Shown here piece after piece: positions 43,953-52,157 of a DNA stretch of 64,000 nt. The notes under the pieces were generated by a model that was not told the origin of the DNA, ran no database searches, and saw nothing but the letters and a program-made list of their open reading frames with translations. The translations under genes were made by a program, and so were the position numbers. Numbering within the stretch: position 1 is the first letter of the stretch; every line of letters begins with the position of its first letter. The DNA lies in the NCBI RefSeq assembly GCF_025685545.1, contig NZ_JAGSYC010000023.1, positions 310,001 to 374,000 on the forward strand, given 5' to 3'. This DNA is from Granulicella paludicola (GTDB taxonomy: Bacteria; Acidobacteriota; Terriglobia; Terriglobales; Acidobacteriaceae).

Positions 43953-46622
43953 ATGAAGCCAAATCGTCTTTCCATCGCCCCGACCCGCAACCGCAGACTT
44001 AACGAGATGCTCGGCATCGTCGTGCTGGTCGCCGCTGGCGCGCTTCTCCTCTCGCTGCTCACCTACACGCCAACCGATCCATCGCTGAACTCCGCTGCAA
44101 CGTCGGCTGTCGCTCACAATTGGATCGGCAGCTTCGGCGCCTATCTCTCCGACATCCTGCTGCAATCGCTCGGTATCGCTGTCCTGTTCCTGCCTGTAGT
44201 GCTCGCAAGCATCGGCGTCTCCTGGGTGCGATCGCGTCCTGTCGGCTCCACGATGTCCCGCGTTTGCGGCCTCGTTCTGTGGCTGGTCTTCGCTCCTGCA
44301 ACCATCGCGCTGCTTCCTTTCAGCTTGCGTTACAAGCATGCAATTCCGATCTCCGGCGTCGAAGGTCGTCTACTCTCGGACGCACTGATTCACAGTCTTA
44401 ATCTGCCCGGAACAGCGATCCTCTGCTGCCTCATGGTGCTGCTCTCGCTCTATCTCGCTACAAGCTTCACGCTGTCTACGGCCAGCGAATGGTTCGGTTC
44501 GCACTTCGGGTTCCTCAGCAGCATCGGCAACGGCATTGCCGCCCGCCGCCAACGACACAAAGAAGCCAACGCTGACGGCAGGTTCGACACCTTTGAACCG
44601 ACTCCCTCAGTTGCCACCACAGCCGCAGAACCAGCTGCCGCGCCAGCGAGCACTTCCCTGCTCAGCAGCTTCTTCCGCTGGTTCAGCCGTCGCAAGCAGA
44701 CCGACGAAGAAGCTCTCGAAGCCGAAGCAGCCGCATCTACAGCGCCGCCGTCGATGTGGGAGTCCATTCCCCGCACGCACGTTGACACCGTTGGAGCGAC
44801 AAGCCTTCACGTCGCTTCTGCAGCCGCTGCGCCGTATGCAGCAGAGCTTGCGACTGCAGCGATGCCTTTGAGCGCCAGCACCAATCGCCCGCTTCCCTTC
44901 AACGAGACTGAAGAAGAAGCTGACGACTGGCTCAACTCGCCTGAGCGCGCTGCACCAGCGCCCATCCTGTCCAAGCCTCAGCAGCAGCCAGCGCAGCCGT
45001 TCCAACCACTGAAGCCGCAGCTGGTGCAACGTCCCGCCGCTCCCGCCCTGCCGCCGATGCCCTCGCCAACCGCCGACATCCGCGAGCAGAACATCGCCTT
45101 CGGCAAGCGAGCGGACGCAGACATGCGCTCCGTCGCGATCACGCCGAAGTCCATCCGCGGTTACAAGTTGCCACCCAGCGATCTGCTCTTCCATTCGGAA
45201 GAACACGCGCAGGTGCGCGAGGACGAGCTTCGTGCCGAAGCCAAGGTCCTGGTCGAGAAGTGCGGCGAATTCGGCGTTGACGGCAATGTCGAACAGATCA
45301 ATCCAGGTCCCGTTGTCACCACCTTCGAGTTCCGCCCCGACGCCGGTGTGAAGTATGCGCGCGTCACCGGCCTGGCCGACGATCTCTGCCTCGCCATGGC
45401 AGCTGAGTCCATCCTGATCGAGCGCATGCCCGGCAAGTCCACCGTTGGCATTCAGGTACCGAACCGCGATCGCGAGACGATCTGGTTACGTGATGTAGTC
45501 GAGTGCGAAAGCTTCGCACAGAGCAAGTCGCGCCTGGCAATTGCTCTCGGCAAAGACATCAGCGGTCGCATCGTCACAGCCGATCTAGCCTCGATGCCGC
45601 ACGTGCTCATCGCTGGCTCTACAGGTTCAGGTAAGTCGGTAGCAATCAACGCGATGATCATGAGCGTGTTGTTCAAATCCACACCCGAGCAGGTGCGCAT
45701 GATCCTCGTCGATCCCAAGCGGGTCGAGCTTGGCATGTACGAAGGCATTCCCCATCTCTTCACGCCGATCATCACCGAGGCCAAACTGGCTGCGAACGCC
45801 CTGCGCAACGCCGTGCGCGAGATGGAGCGCCGCCTGAAGCTTCTCGCGGCGAACCATGTTCGCAACATCGACCAGTTCAACAAGCTCTTCGACAACGGCA
45901 GCGAGTACCTCTTCGAGGACGTAAACCAGGAACCGCTGCCCTACATCATGATCGTCATCGACGAGCTTGCCGATCTGATGATGCTGGACCGTGCAAACGT
46001 GGAAGAGGCCATCACACGCCTCGCGCAGATGGCTCGCGCCGTCGGTATTCACCTCGTACTCGCGACGCAGCGTCCCTCTGTAGATGTCATCACGGGTCTC
46101 ATCAAAGCGAACGTGCCAACGCGCATGAGCTTCCGTCTCGCCACCAAGGTCGATTCACGCACCATCATCGACTCCAATGGTGCCGAGAGCCTGCTGGGTC
46201 GCGGCGACATGCTCTTCCTGCCGCCCGGTACCTCGCGGTTGCAGCGCGTACACGCTCCGTTCGTCACGGAGAAAGAGATTGCAGCGGTGACTGCCTTCTG
46301 GCGTGCACAGGGCGAAGCCGAGTACGTCGAAGGCTTCCTCGAAGGTCCGAAGGATGAGAAGGGCAACGCCGAGGGCGGCAGCGCGAACGATGGCGACGAC
46401 AACGACGCTCTCTTTGACGACGCAGTCCGATTGGTCTTTGAGTTCGGCAAGGCTTCAACTTCCCTGCTGCAACGTCGTCTGCGCATCGGCTACGGTCGCG
46501 CCGCTCACCTCATTGACATGATGGAGCGCGACGGTCTTGTCGGTCCGGCAGATGGATCAAAGCCCCGCGAGATCCTGAAAGCTCCCACCTACTATGCCGA
46601 GGTCGATTCCGCTCTTCGCTAA
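43953..46622 (+). CDS. ftsK: DNA translocase FtsK/SpoIIIE
   Basis: 889 residues. Four N-terminal membrane helices (about 20-180), a Pro/Ala/Gln-rich linker (about 200-380), then the motor: Walker A GSTGSGKS (Lys561), Walker B YIMIVIDELADLMM, and LATQRPSVDVITGLIKANVP. The C-terminal winged-helix gamma domain (DDAVRLVFEFGKASTSLLQR, RLRIGYGRAAHLIDMMER) reads the polar KOPS sequences and activates XerCD in the family. FtsK moves chromosome ends through the closing division septum. The last 66 bp overlap the convergent hydrolase gene. Confidence 0.96.
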   Translation: MKPNRLSIAPTRNRRLNEMLGIVVLVAAGALLLSLLTYTPTDPSLNSAATSAVAHNWIGSFGAYLSDILLQSLGIAVLFLPVVLASIGVSWVRSRPVGSTMSRVCGLVLWLVFAPATIALLPFSLRYKHAIPISGVEGRLLSDALIHSLNLPGTAILCCLMVLLSLYLATSFTLSTASEWFGSHFGFLSSIGNGIAARRQRHKEANADGRFDTFEPTPSVATTAAEPAAAPASTSLLSSFFRWFSRRKQTDEEALEAEAAASTAPPSMWESIPRTHVDTVGATSLHVASAAAAPYAAELATAAMPLSASTNRPLPFNETEEEADDWLNSPERAAPAPILSKPQQQPAQPFQPLKPQLVQRPAAPALPPMPSPTADIREQNIAFGKRADADMRSVAITPKSIRGYKLPPSDLLFHSEEHAQVREDELRAEAKVLVEKCGEFGVDGNVEQINPGPVVTTFEFRPDAGVKYARVTGLADDLCLAMAAESILIERMPGKSTVGIQVPNRDRETIWLRDVVECESFAQSKSRLAIALGKDISGRIVTADLASMPHVLIAGSTGSGKSVAINAMIMSVLFKSTPEQVRMILVDPKRVELGMYEGIPHLFTPIITEAKLAANALRNAVREMERRLKLLAANHVRNIDQFNKLFDNGSEYLFEDVNQEPLPYIMIVIDELADLMMLDRANVEEAITRLAQMARAVGIHLVLATQRPSVDVITGLIKANVPTRMSFRLATKVDSRTIIDSNGAESLLGRGDMLFLPPGTSRLQRVHAPFVTEKEIAAVTAFWRAQGEAEYVEGFLEGPKDEKGNAEGGSANDGDDNDALFDDAVRLVFEFGKASTSLLQRRLRIGYGRAAHLIDMMERDGLVGPADGSKPREILKAPTYYAEVDSALR

Positions 46623-47576
46623 GCGCGGGACCAGCTTCGCATGATCGTGTTTCTGGAAGAAGTCCAGCACACTGAACTCAAAGGTCACCGGCACCACGGT
46701 GGAAGCGCCACCATGGCTTGCGCCGGGTATGATCCACAGCCAGCAATGCTTTTCGCAGCGCGCCAGTAACTCCTGCGCGTGGTGCATGGGAATGTCCCGA
46801 TCTTCCGTGCCTGCAATCAGCAGGGTCGGTACGCGGGAGTTTTCGACCGCTTTACCCGGAGCCGCATCCGGAAGATAGACCTTATAGCGAATCCGAGCGT
46901 ACACGATCGCAACCTCTACAGCCGGTCGTCCGAGCGTCTTCCAGAACAATGTCCCCAGGTGCGTCTCATTCCCGAGACGCTCGTAGCTGATCTCGCGAAA
47001 GTTCGCATAGGGAGACTCCACGGCCACGGCGCACAACTGCGGCGTCACAGAGGTGGCCTGCAGGCCGATCGCAGCTCCCATGGACTCACCCAGCAGATAG
47101 GTGCAGCCGGGATCGCGTTTGCGTGCGAAGCCAACCCAGCGGCGAACATCTTCGCGCTCCAGAATGCCGTAGGTCGCGATGCGGCCGCCGGATTCGCCAT
47201 GCTCTCGCGAGTCAGGGAGCAATACAGAGTATCCCTGCTTCAAGAAGATGTCGCCAAAGCCGGAGGGATCGACACGGTTGCCGGTGATGCCATGCAGCAG
47301 CAGCACGGCCTCGCCACGCGGCTTCGGGGGCCGAACGTACCATGCCTTCAGCACTGCGCCGTCCGCAGCCTTCACCGAAACATCTTCGACGCTGGCGTGA
47401 AACTGATGCCACACGCGGGTCCTGAACACCATTCCGTCCTCGACATGGCGTTTGGGGAGATGCAGAAAGAACTCTGCCAGCACGATACCCATCGCAAGCG
47501 TCGCCACGACGTAGATCCCCGCAAGGACGTAGCCTATGCGGAGACCGAGCGAACGAAATGAGGTGCGGAGTGCCAT
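46557..47576 (-). CDS. Membrane-anchored alpha/beta hydrolase
   Basis: 339 residues. One N-terminal membrane anchor (IGYVLAGIYVVATLAMGIVL). Catalytic parts: LLHGITGN (oxyanion), LLGESMGAAIGLQA (Ser nucleophile), IAGTEDRDIPMHHA (Asp) and IIPGASHGG (His). So the triad is complete. It resembles the YqkD/BEM46-like serine hydrolases. Substrate unknown. It follows the TPR protein gene by 24 bp, so the two are probably an operon. Its last 22 codons lie opposite the end of ftsK. Confidence 0.85.
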   Translation of the reverse strand: MALRTSFRSLGLRIGYVLAGIYVVATLAMGIVLAEFFLHLPKRHVEDGMVFRTRVWHQFHASVEDVSVKAADGAVLKAWYVRPPKPRGEAVLLLHGITGNRVDPSGFGDIFLKQGYSVLLPDSREHGESGGRIATYGILEREDVRRWVGFARKRDPGCTYLLGESMGAAIGLQATSVTPQLCAVAVESPYANFREISYERLGNETHLGTLFWKTLGRPAVEVAIVYARIRYKVYLPDAAPGKAVENSRVPTLLIAGTEDRDIPMHHAQELLARCEKHCWLWIIPGASHGGASTVVPVTFEFSVLDFFQKHDHAKLVPRLAKSGIDLGIVGGSFQDLAGL

Positions 47577-47600
47577 CCTGCTACTCCCAAAGGTTTGTGA

Positions 47601-48362
47601 CTAGAGAGTTTGGATGCGTAACCAGCGCACAACGGCTGCCCGCAGGGTCTCGTATTTCGGCTCCTCGCGGGGATAGCGGGCGATGGTGCCGTGCGCTTTG
47701 CCCGTGTACCAGTTCAAGGCCTGCCCCTTTGAGAGCACATCGGCATTGACCTTGGGCTCACCGCCAATGGCGACGCTTCCACCCACGGCGGCCGCCTTCG
47801 CAGCAGCCTCGGACTCCAGCGAGATGAAGGCCTTCACCTTGCCATCCGGCGAAAACTGCTCGAAGTTGTACCGGGTCTGTGAGCGCCCTACCGGCTCATA
47901 GTATTCCCGCACGATCCAGCGCTTGCCGCGCACGGTGATGCTGTCGATCACGTCGCTTTCTCGTGCAGAGATGCCCGGCGCACCGCGCTCCCGTGCCGCA
48001 CGCAGCACAGCGCGCTCACGATCAAACTCATCCCAGCGGCCCAGCGCGGCTTCGATCAACACCAGATTTTTATGGACGATCCAAAGTTCGGGCTGCGCGG
48101 CGGTAATGCTCCGGTACTCCTGCTCCGCTGCTTCGTACTCATGCAGGCCGAGCAACGCATCCGCCAGACCCAGCTCGCCGGGAACGCTGCCGGCGTGGGT
48201 CTTCAGGTACCCCTGATAGATTGTTTTCGCCTTCGCGAAGTCTCCGCTGGCGAGTGCCTGCTTGCCCTCGGATGGACCACCCTGCGGGACGCTCTGTGCG
48301 TTTACCGCAGCTGTCACCAGCAGTAGCGCTATGCCTGTCTTGAATCCGAAACCAGCCATCAC
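47601..48362 (-). CDS. Exported tetratricopeptide-repeat protein
   Basis: 253 residues. Signal peptide TGIALLLVTAAVNAQ. Two or three TPR units are visible: SEGKQALASGDFAKAKTIYQ, ELGLADALLGLHEYEAAEQE, NLVLIEAALGRWDEFDRE. The C-terminal half is a beta-rich domain (RGKRWIVREYYEPVG, NFEQFSPDGKVKAFISLES). It probably works in the periplasm as a binding protein. First gene of a two-gene operon with the alpha/beta hydrolase. Divergent from ypdA with only 38 bp between the start codons. Confidence 0.75.
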   Translation of the reverse strand: MMAGFGFKTGIALLLVTAAVNAQSVPQGGPSEGKQALASGDFAKAKTIYQGYLKTHAGSVPGELGLADALLGLHEYEAAEQEYRSITAAQPELWIVHKNLVLIEAALGRWDEFDRERAVLRAARERGAPGISARESDVIDSITVRGKRWIVREYYEPVGRSQTRYNFEQFSPDGKVKAFISLESEAAAKAAAVGGSVAIGGEPKVNADVLSKGQALNWYTGKAHGTIARYPREEPKYETLRAAVVRWLRIQTL

Positions 48363-48400
48363 TCTCCCATCGTATCGCGCGGTTCCCTACAATAGAGGGT

Positions 48401-49444
48401 ATGAGCGAAGAGCCAATGTACGACGTACTCGTTGTCGGCGCAGGACCTACCGGGCTGGCCTGTGCCATCGCTGCGCAGAATGCCGGGCTGAAGACCGTGC
48501 TAGTCGACAAGGGCTGCCTCACGAACTCCCTCTTCCACTATCCGGCGAACATGACGTTCTTCACCACGCCGGAGCTGCTGGAGATCGGCAACATGCCGTT
48601 TTCTTCGCCAAACCAGAAGCCGACGCGTATGGAGGCACTCGAGTACTACCGAAAGGTCTCCGAGCACTACCGTATGGACGTACGCCAGTACGAAAACGTC
48701 GACAGCGTGACGGGCAGCGATGGCAACTTCAGCGTGCACGTCACCGATCGCTTCGGCCGGAGGAAGACGCACACCACGCGCAAGTTGATCGTTTCCACTG
48801 GCTACTACGATCTGCCGAACTACCTCGGTATTACCGGCGAAGAGCTTTCCAAGGTGAAGCATTACTACGACGAGCCGCACCCTTACTTCGGGCAGGACGT
48901 GCTGGTGATCGGCGGCAAGAACTCCGCCGCCATCGCTGCATTGGAGATGTACCGCCACGGTGCACGCGTAACGATGGTGCATCGCGGCGCGGAGTTGCAT
49001 CGCCACATCAAGTACTGGATCAAGCCGGATATCGAGAATCGCATCAAGAACGGCGAAATCGTTGCGCACTTCAACACCACTGTCAGCCAGATAACCGAGG
49101 ACGGCGTGACGCTGCTGACGCCCGGGGGACCGCTGACGATCCCGAACCAATTTGTCTTCGCGCTCACGGGCTATCATCCAGACTTCGGCTTTCTTGAGTC
49201 GCTCGGCGTCCGCCTGGATATGGAGAACGCGCGTTGCCCCGTGTGCGATCCGGCCACGCTGGAATCGAACGTCCCGGGGCTTTATCTGGCTGGCGTAATT
49301 GTTGCGGGCGAACGCACCAATGAAGTCTTCATCGAGAACGGTCGCTTCCACGGCGCGGTCATTGCTGCTGATCTCGCGAACAAGCTTCGCAATGCCTCGG
49401 TGGAGGCCCCGGAGGCCCCGCAACACACCTACGCCGCAGAATGA
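48401..49444 (+). CDS. ypdA: YpdA-type FAD/NADPH reductase (bacillithiol-disulfide reductase family)
   Basis: 347 residues. The FAD site is VLVVGAGPTGLACAIAA and the NADPH site is VLVIGGKNSAAIAALEMYRHG. CLTNSLFHYPANMTFFTT is the YpdA signature with its conserved Cys near residue 38. YpdA reduces oxidised bacillithiol (BSSB) in Firmicutes. Terriglobia are not Firmicutes, so bacillithiol use here is inferred from the family; BshA, BshB or BshC are not in the window. TACAAT at 48388-48393 lies 7 nt before the ATG, a leaderless arrangement. Two neighbouring ATGs are not needed. Confidence 0.88.
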   Translation: MSEEPMYDVLVVGAGPTGLACAIAAQNAGLKTVLVDKGCLTNSLFHYPANMTFFTTPELLEIGNMPFSSPNQKPTRMEALEYYRKVSEHYRMDVRQYENVDSVTGSDGNFSVHVTDRFGRRKTHTTRKLIVSTGYYDLPNYLGITGEELSKVKHYYDEPHPYFGQDVLVIGGKNSAAIAALEMYRHGARVTMVHRGAELHRHIKYWIKPDIENRIKNGEIVAHFNTTVSQITEDGVTLLTPGGPLTIPNQFVFALTGYHPDFGFLESLGVRLDMENARCPVCDPATLESNVPGLYLAGVIVAGERTNEVFIENGRFHGAVIAADLANKLRNASVEAPEAPQHTYAAE

Positions 49445-49549
49445 TGAAGATAGAATCACGTTGCGGCGGAGTTGGATTCCAGATATAACAGGGCCACGAC
49501 AGCCAATGTCGTCACCGTCATAAACGCATAGTCTGGAAAGTGAGCGCCC

Positions 49550-50023
49550 ATGATCCTCGGCATGAGCACCGCCGCCTTTACCCTTCTGCACGTCGTTATC
49601 AGCCTTATCGGGATCCTGACCGGCTTCATCGTGCTTTTCAGTCTTTTGAAAGATCGCCTGCCCAGCCTTTGGAACACGCTGTTCCTCGTCACCACAATCC
49701 TCACCAGTGTCACCGGCTTCTTTTACCCAATCACTAAGGTCACTCCAGGCATCATCCTCGGCGTGCTCTCGCTGCTGATTTTGGCAGTCGCGCTCATCGC
49801 GCTCTATGCAAAGAAGCTCGAAGGTGGATGGAAGCGGACTTACGCGGTGTCTGCGATGGTTGCGCAGTTCTTCAATACGCTGGTGCTGATTGTGCAGAGC
49901 TTCCAGAAGATTCCGTTCCTGCACGCGCTCCCGGCGATCGCGGTGCCTGTGTGTCAGATATTGCTGCTGGTCTTCTTCATCTACTTCACCTACAAAGCGG
50001 CGAAGACCTTCCGCAACGTCTGA
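49550..50023 (+). CDS. Unknown four-helix membrane protein
   Basis: 157 residues with four hydrophobic segments: FTLLHVVISLIGILTGFIVL, TLFLVTTILTSVTGFFYPI, IILGVLSLLILAVALIALY and LPAIAVPVCQILLLVFFIYF. Little outside the membrane. The ATG at 49550 is preceded by GGAAAG; a second ATG at 49562 is possible. I do not recognise a family. It follows ypdA by 105 bp on the same strand, so a shared transcript is possible. Confidence 0.68.
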   Translation: MILGMSTAAFTLLHVVISLIGILTGFIVLFSLLKDRLPSLWNTLFLVTTILTSVTGFFYPITKVTPGIILGVLSLLILAVALIALYAKKLEGGWKRTYAVSAMVAQFFNTLVLIVQSFQKIPFLHALPAIAVPVCQILLLVFFIYFTYKAAKTFRNV

Positions 50024-50117
50024 GAGCGCCATGTATTCGTAGATGTAAGCCTTAGAGGTTTTAGGCGGCGATCTTATGTCGCGCTTACAGCGCTTTTAGG
50101 ACTCAAATGCATCTTTA

Positions 50118-50166
50118 CCTAGGCCTTCGGCCTAGGCTGATATAGGACGGGCCTTTAGCCCTAAAG
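50118..50166. repeat. Twin-hairpin intergenic element
   Basis: CCTAGGCC-TTC-GGCCTAGG at 50118-50136 is a perfect 8-bp stem. It is followed after 12 nt by GGGC-CTTTA-GCCC (50149-50161), overlapping CTTTAG-CC-CTAAAG (50153-50166). It sits in the 186-bp gap after the membrane protein and before the convergent ABC permease. The 'GGCCTTCGGCC' type of hairpin is common in acidobacterial intergenic repeats, by my recollection. It could end both transcripts. Confidence 0.55.
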
Positions 50167-50209
50167 CACCACATCCTAAGGCAAAGACCACGTCTCAGAA
50201 AGTGCTGCT

Positions 50210-51073
50210 TCAGCTAAGCACACGCCGAGCGAAGCCCTTCATTCCGACCCAGGTTAGCAGCGCGAGGAAGAAGACCAGCATTGCAAGAATCTGCCATTCT
50301 GCCATATGCTCCGAAGGCGTCAACGCAGCGCGAAGGCCCTCGCTCATATATACGATTGGATTTACAAGCACAGCAATCTGAAGCCAATGTATGTGCGGAT
50401 CTTTGCCCAGCGCGGCCCACGGATAATACACGCAGCCGAGGAAGGTGATCGGCACCACGACCACGCCGAAGATCAACCCGATCTGCTTCGGCTGAACGCT
50501 TGTGCCGATCGTCAGCCCGAGAGCGCCTGCTACGAGGCTAGCCAGAATCACCACCGCGATCAGGAACAACCAGCTGTCGATTCGCACGTGCACCGGCGTC
50601 GACGGAATGTAGTACGCCAGCGGAAAGACCAGCGCGGCAGCGACCACGCTCTGGATCGCCGAGAACACGATCTTCTCCGCCGCGACCGCAGCGACTGGCA
50701 GAGGACACATGACGCGGTCATCGATCTCGCGCGTGACGCCGAACTCGGTCGCCAGTGGCAGCGCCACCGCAGCGATGCCAGAAAACATAATCGCCACGGC
50801 CATCAAGCCCGGGAGTAGCACCGTTCCGAAACCACCGCTGCCCGCAACCCCTGCCATCTGCGATGCTGGCCCCATCGCCCCGGCACCGCCGCTCATGTGT
50901 GGCATGACGTAGGTGAAGACGAACAGAAACAGCAATGGGTTCATCGCGACGCGGATCACGAACGGCACAAGCTCGCGACTCAGCACGCGGAAGTCACGCC
51001 GCATCAGCCCCAGAAAGGCGCGGGTGTAGATCGCCATCCGCACATCGTTACCCGTTGCCACTACTTCGCTCAT
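50210..51073 (-). CDS. ABC-2 type exporter permease (DrrB-like)
   Basis: 287 residues with six membrane segments, such as VLLPGLMAVAIMFSGIAAVAL, WLFLIAVVILASLVAGALGL and ILAMLVFFLALLTWVGM. The stretch EFGVTREIDDRVMCPLPVAA is the ABC-2 coupling region. It should form a dimer driven by the ATP-binding protein coded 31 bp upstream, in the manner of daunorubicin exporter DrrAB. The substrate is unknown. Confidence 0.88.
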   Translation of the reverse strand: MSEVVATGNDVRMAIYTRAFLGLMRRDFRVLSRELVPFVIRVAMNPLLFLFVFTYVMPHMSGGAGAMGPASQMAGVAGSGGFGTVLLPGLMAVAIMFSGIAAVALPLATEFGVTREIDDRVMCPLPVAAVAAEKIVFSAIQSVVAAALVFPLAYYIPSTPVHVRIDSWLFLIAVVILASLVAGALGLTIGTSVQPKQIGLIFGVVVVPITFLGCVYYPWAALGKDPHIHWLQIAVLVNPIVYMSEGLRAALTPSEHMAEWQILAMLVFFLALLTWVGMKGFARRVLS

Positions 51074-51104
51074 TGCCCTGTCCCTAATCTCTGTATCTAA
51101 AAAG

Positions 51105-52052
51105 CTACTCCCGCAGATCGCGGCCCGTCAGCCGGATAAACACCGTCTCCAGGCTCGGCTCCGTCGTTACGACATCGCGCAGGCCGTATTGGCTTGCCGT
51201 GGTCACGACGCTCGCCAGGACGCCATCCTGCGCCTTGGCCAGCACGCGCAGACCTCCGCCGATAGGCTCCACCACATTTACGCCGGACAGTTCGCGCAGC
51301 CGCGACTGTAGCTGTACTGTATCGCTGTCGCCCATGCGCAGCTCGAAGATCTTGTCGCCTCCAATGCTTGCTTTTAGGACTGCCGGCGTATCTTCCACCA
51401 GAATCTTTCCGTGGTCGATGATCGCCAGCCGGTCGCACAGCTCGTCGGCTTCTTCCATGTAGTGTGTGGTCAGAACGACTGTTATGCCCTCGGCACGCAG
51501 CGCCTGCACCGCCTCCCACATCGCAATGCGGCTCTGCGGATCAAGCCCCGCGCTGGGCTCGTCCAGGAAGAGCACCTTGGGATGATGCGCGATTGCGCGC
51601 GCGATCTGCAATCTTTGTGCCAAGCCACCGCTCAGCGCCTGCGGATACATTGCGGCCCTGTCGCTCAGGCGAAACTGCTCCAGTAACTGCGCGGTCCGCA
51701 CCTTGGCCTGGGTGGCGTTCATACCGAAAAATAAGCAGTGGAAGTAGATATTTTCAGTCACCGTGCAGGAGCGATCCAACGTGTTGTATTGCGGCACAAC
51801 ACCAATGGAACGCCGCGCTACTGCCGGATGTGCAACGACGTCGATGCCATCAATTCGTACGGAACCTGCTGTTGGGATCGCTCGCGTGGTCGCGATTGAG
51901 ATAGTGGTCGTCTTCCCCGCGCCATTCGGACCGAGCAAGCCGTAGATCAATCCCGGCGCGACGTTGAGGTCAATGCCGTCGACTGCTGTGACAGGAGTCT
52001 TTCCGTTGTAGACCTTGCGCAGTCCACTGATGTTGACGATAGCCTGGTTCAA
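51105..52052 (-). CDS. ABC exporter ATP-binding protein (DrrA-like)
   Basis: 315 residues from a TTG start at 52052, supported by AAGGAAG 6 nt upstream. Walker A GPNGAGKTTT (Lys47), signature ALSGGLAQRLQIARA, Walker B VLFLDEPSAGLDPQ, H-loop LTTHYMEEA. The C-terminal DrrA-type domain (about 240-315) ends in ETVFIRLTGRDLRE. A TATAAT on the minus strand (52073-52078) is a likely -10, but the -35 is poor. Forms an operon with the permease. Confidence 0.92.
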   Translation of the reverse strand: MNQAIVNISGLRKVYNGKTPVTAVDGIDLNVAPGLIYGLLGPNGAGKTTTISIATTRAIPTAGSVRIDGIDVVAHPAVARRSIGVVPQYNTLDRSCTVTENIYFHCLFFGMNATQAKVRTAQLLEQFRLSDRAAMYPQALSGGLAQRLQIARAIAHHPKVLFLDEPSAGLDPQSRIAMWEAVQALRAEGITVVLTTHYMEEADELCDRLAIIDHGKILVEDTPAVLKASIGGDKIFELRMGDSDTVQLQSRLRELSGVNVVEPIGGGLRVLAKAQDGVLASVVTTASQYGLRDVVTTEPSLETVFIRLTGRDLRE

Positions 52053-52157
52053 TGCATCTTCCTTAGCACCTGATTATAGGACGCGGCCAGAGTCGCCGTC
52101 CCACCGGACATCTCACTTCAGGTGACACTGGAAGTATCATCAACGTGGGAGCAGCAC

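Noticed and set aside
43734..44339. Upstream extension of the DoxX reading frame (321 codons in total)
   Set aside because: The extra part lies opposite ftsK, has a composition like an antisense shadow (many Arg, Gln, Asp) and no membrane segments; the DoxX fold begins at the ATG at 43733.
48500..50032. 510-codon frame on minus opposite ypdA and the following membrane gene
   Set aside because: Both plus-strand genes have clear families or membrane helices; the minus product is rich in Arg, His, Asp and Val without domains, as expected from antisense of GC-rich codons.
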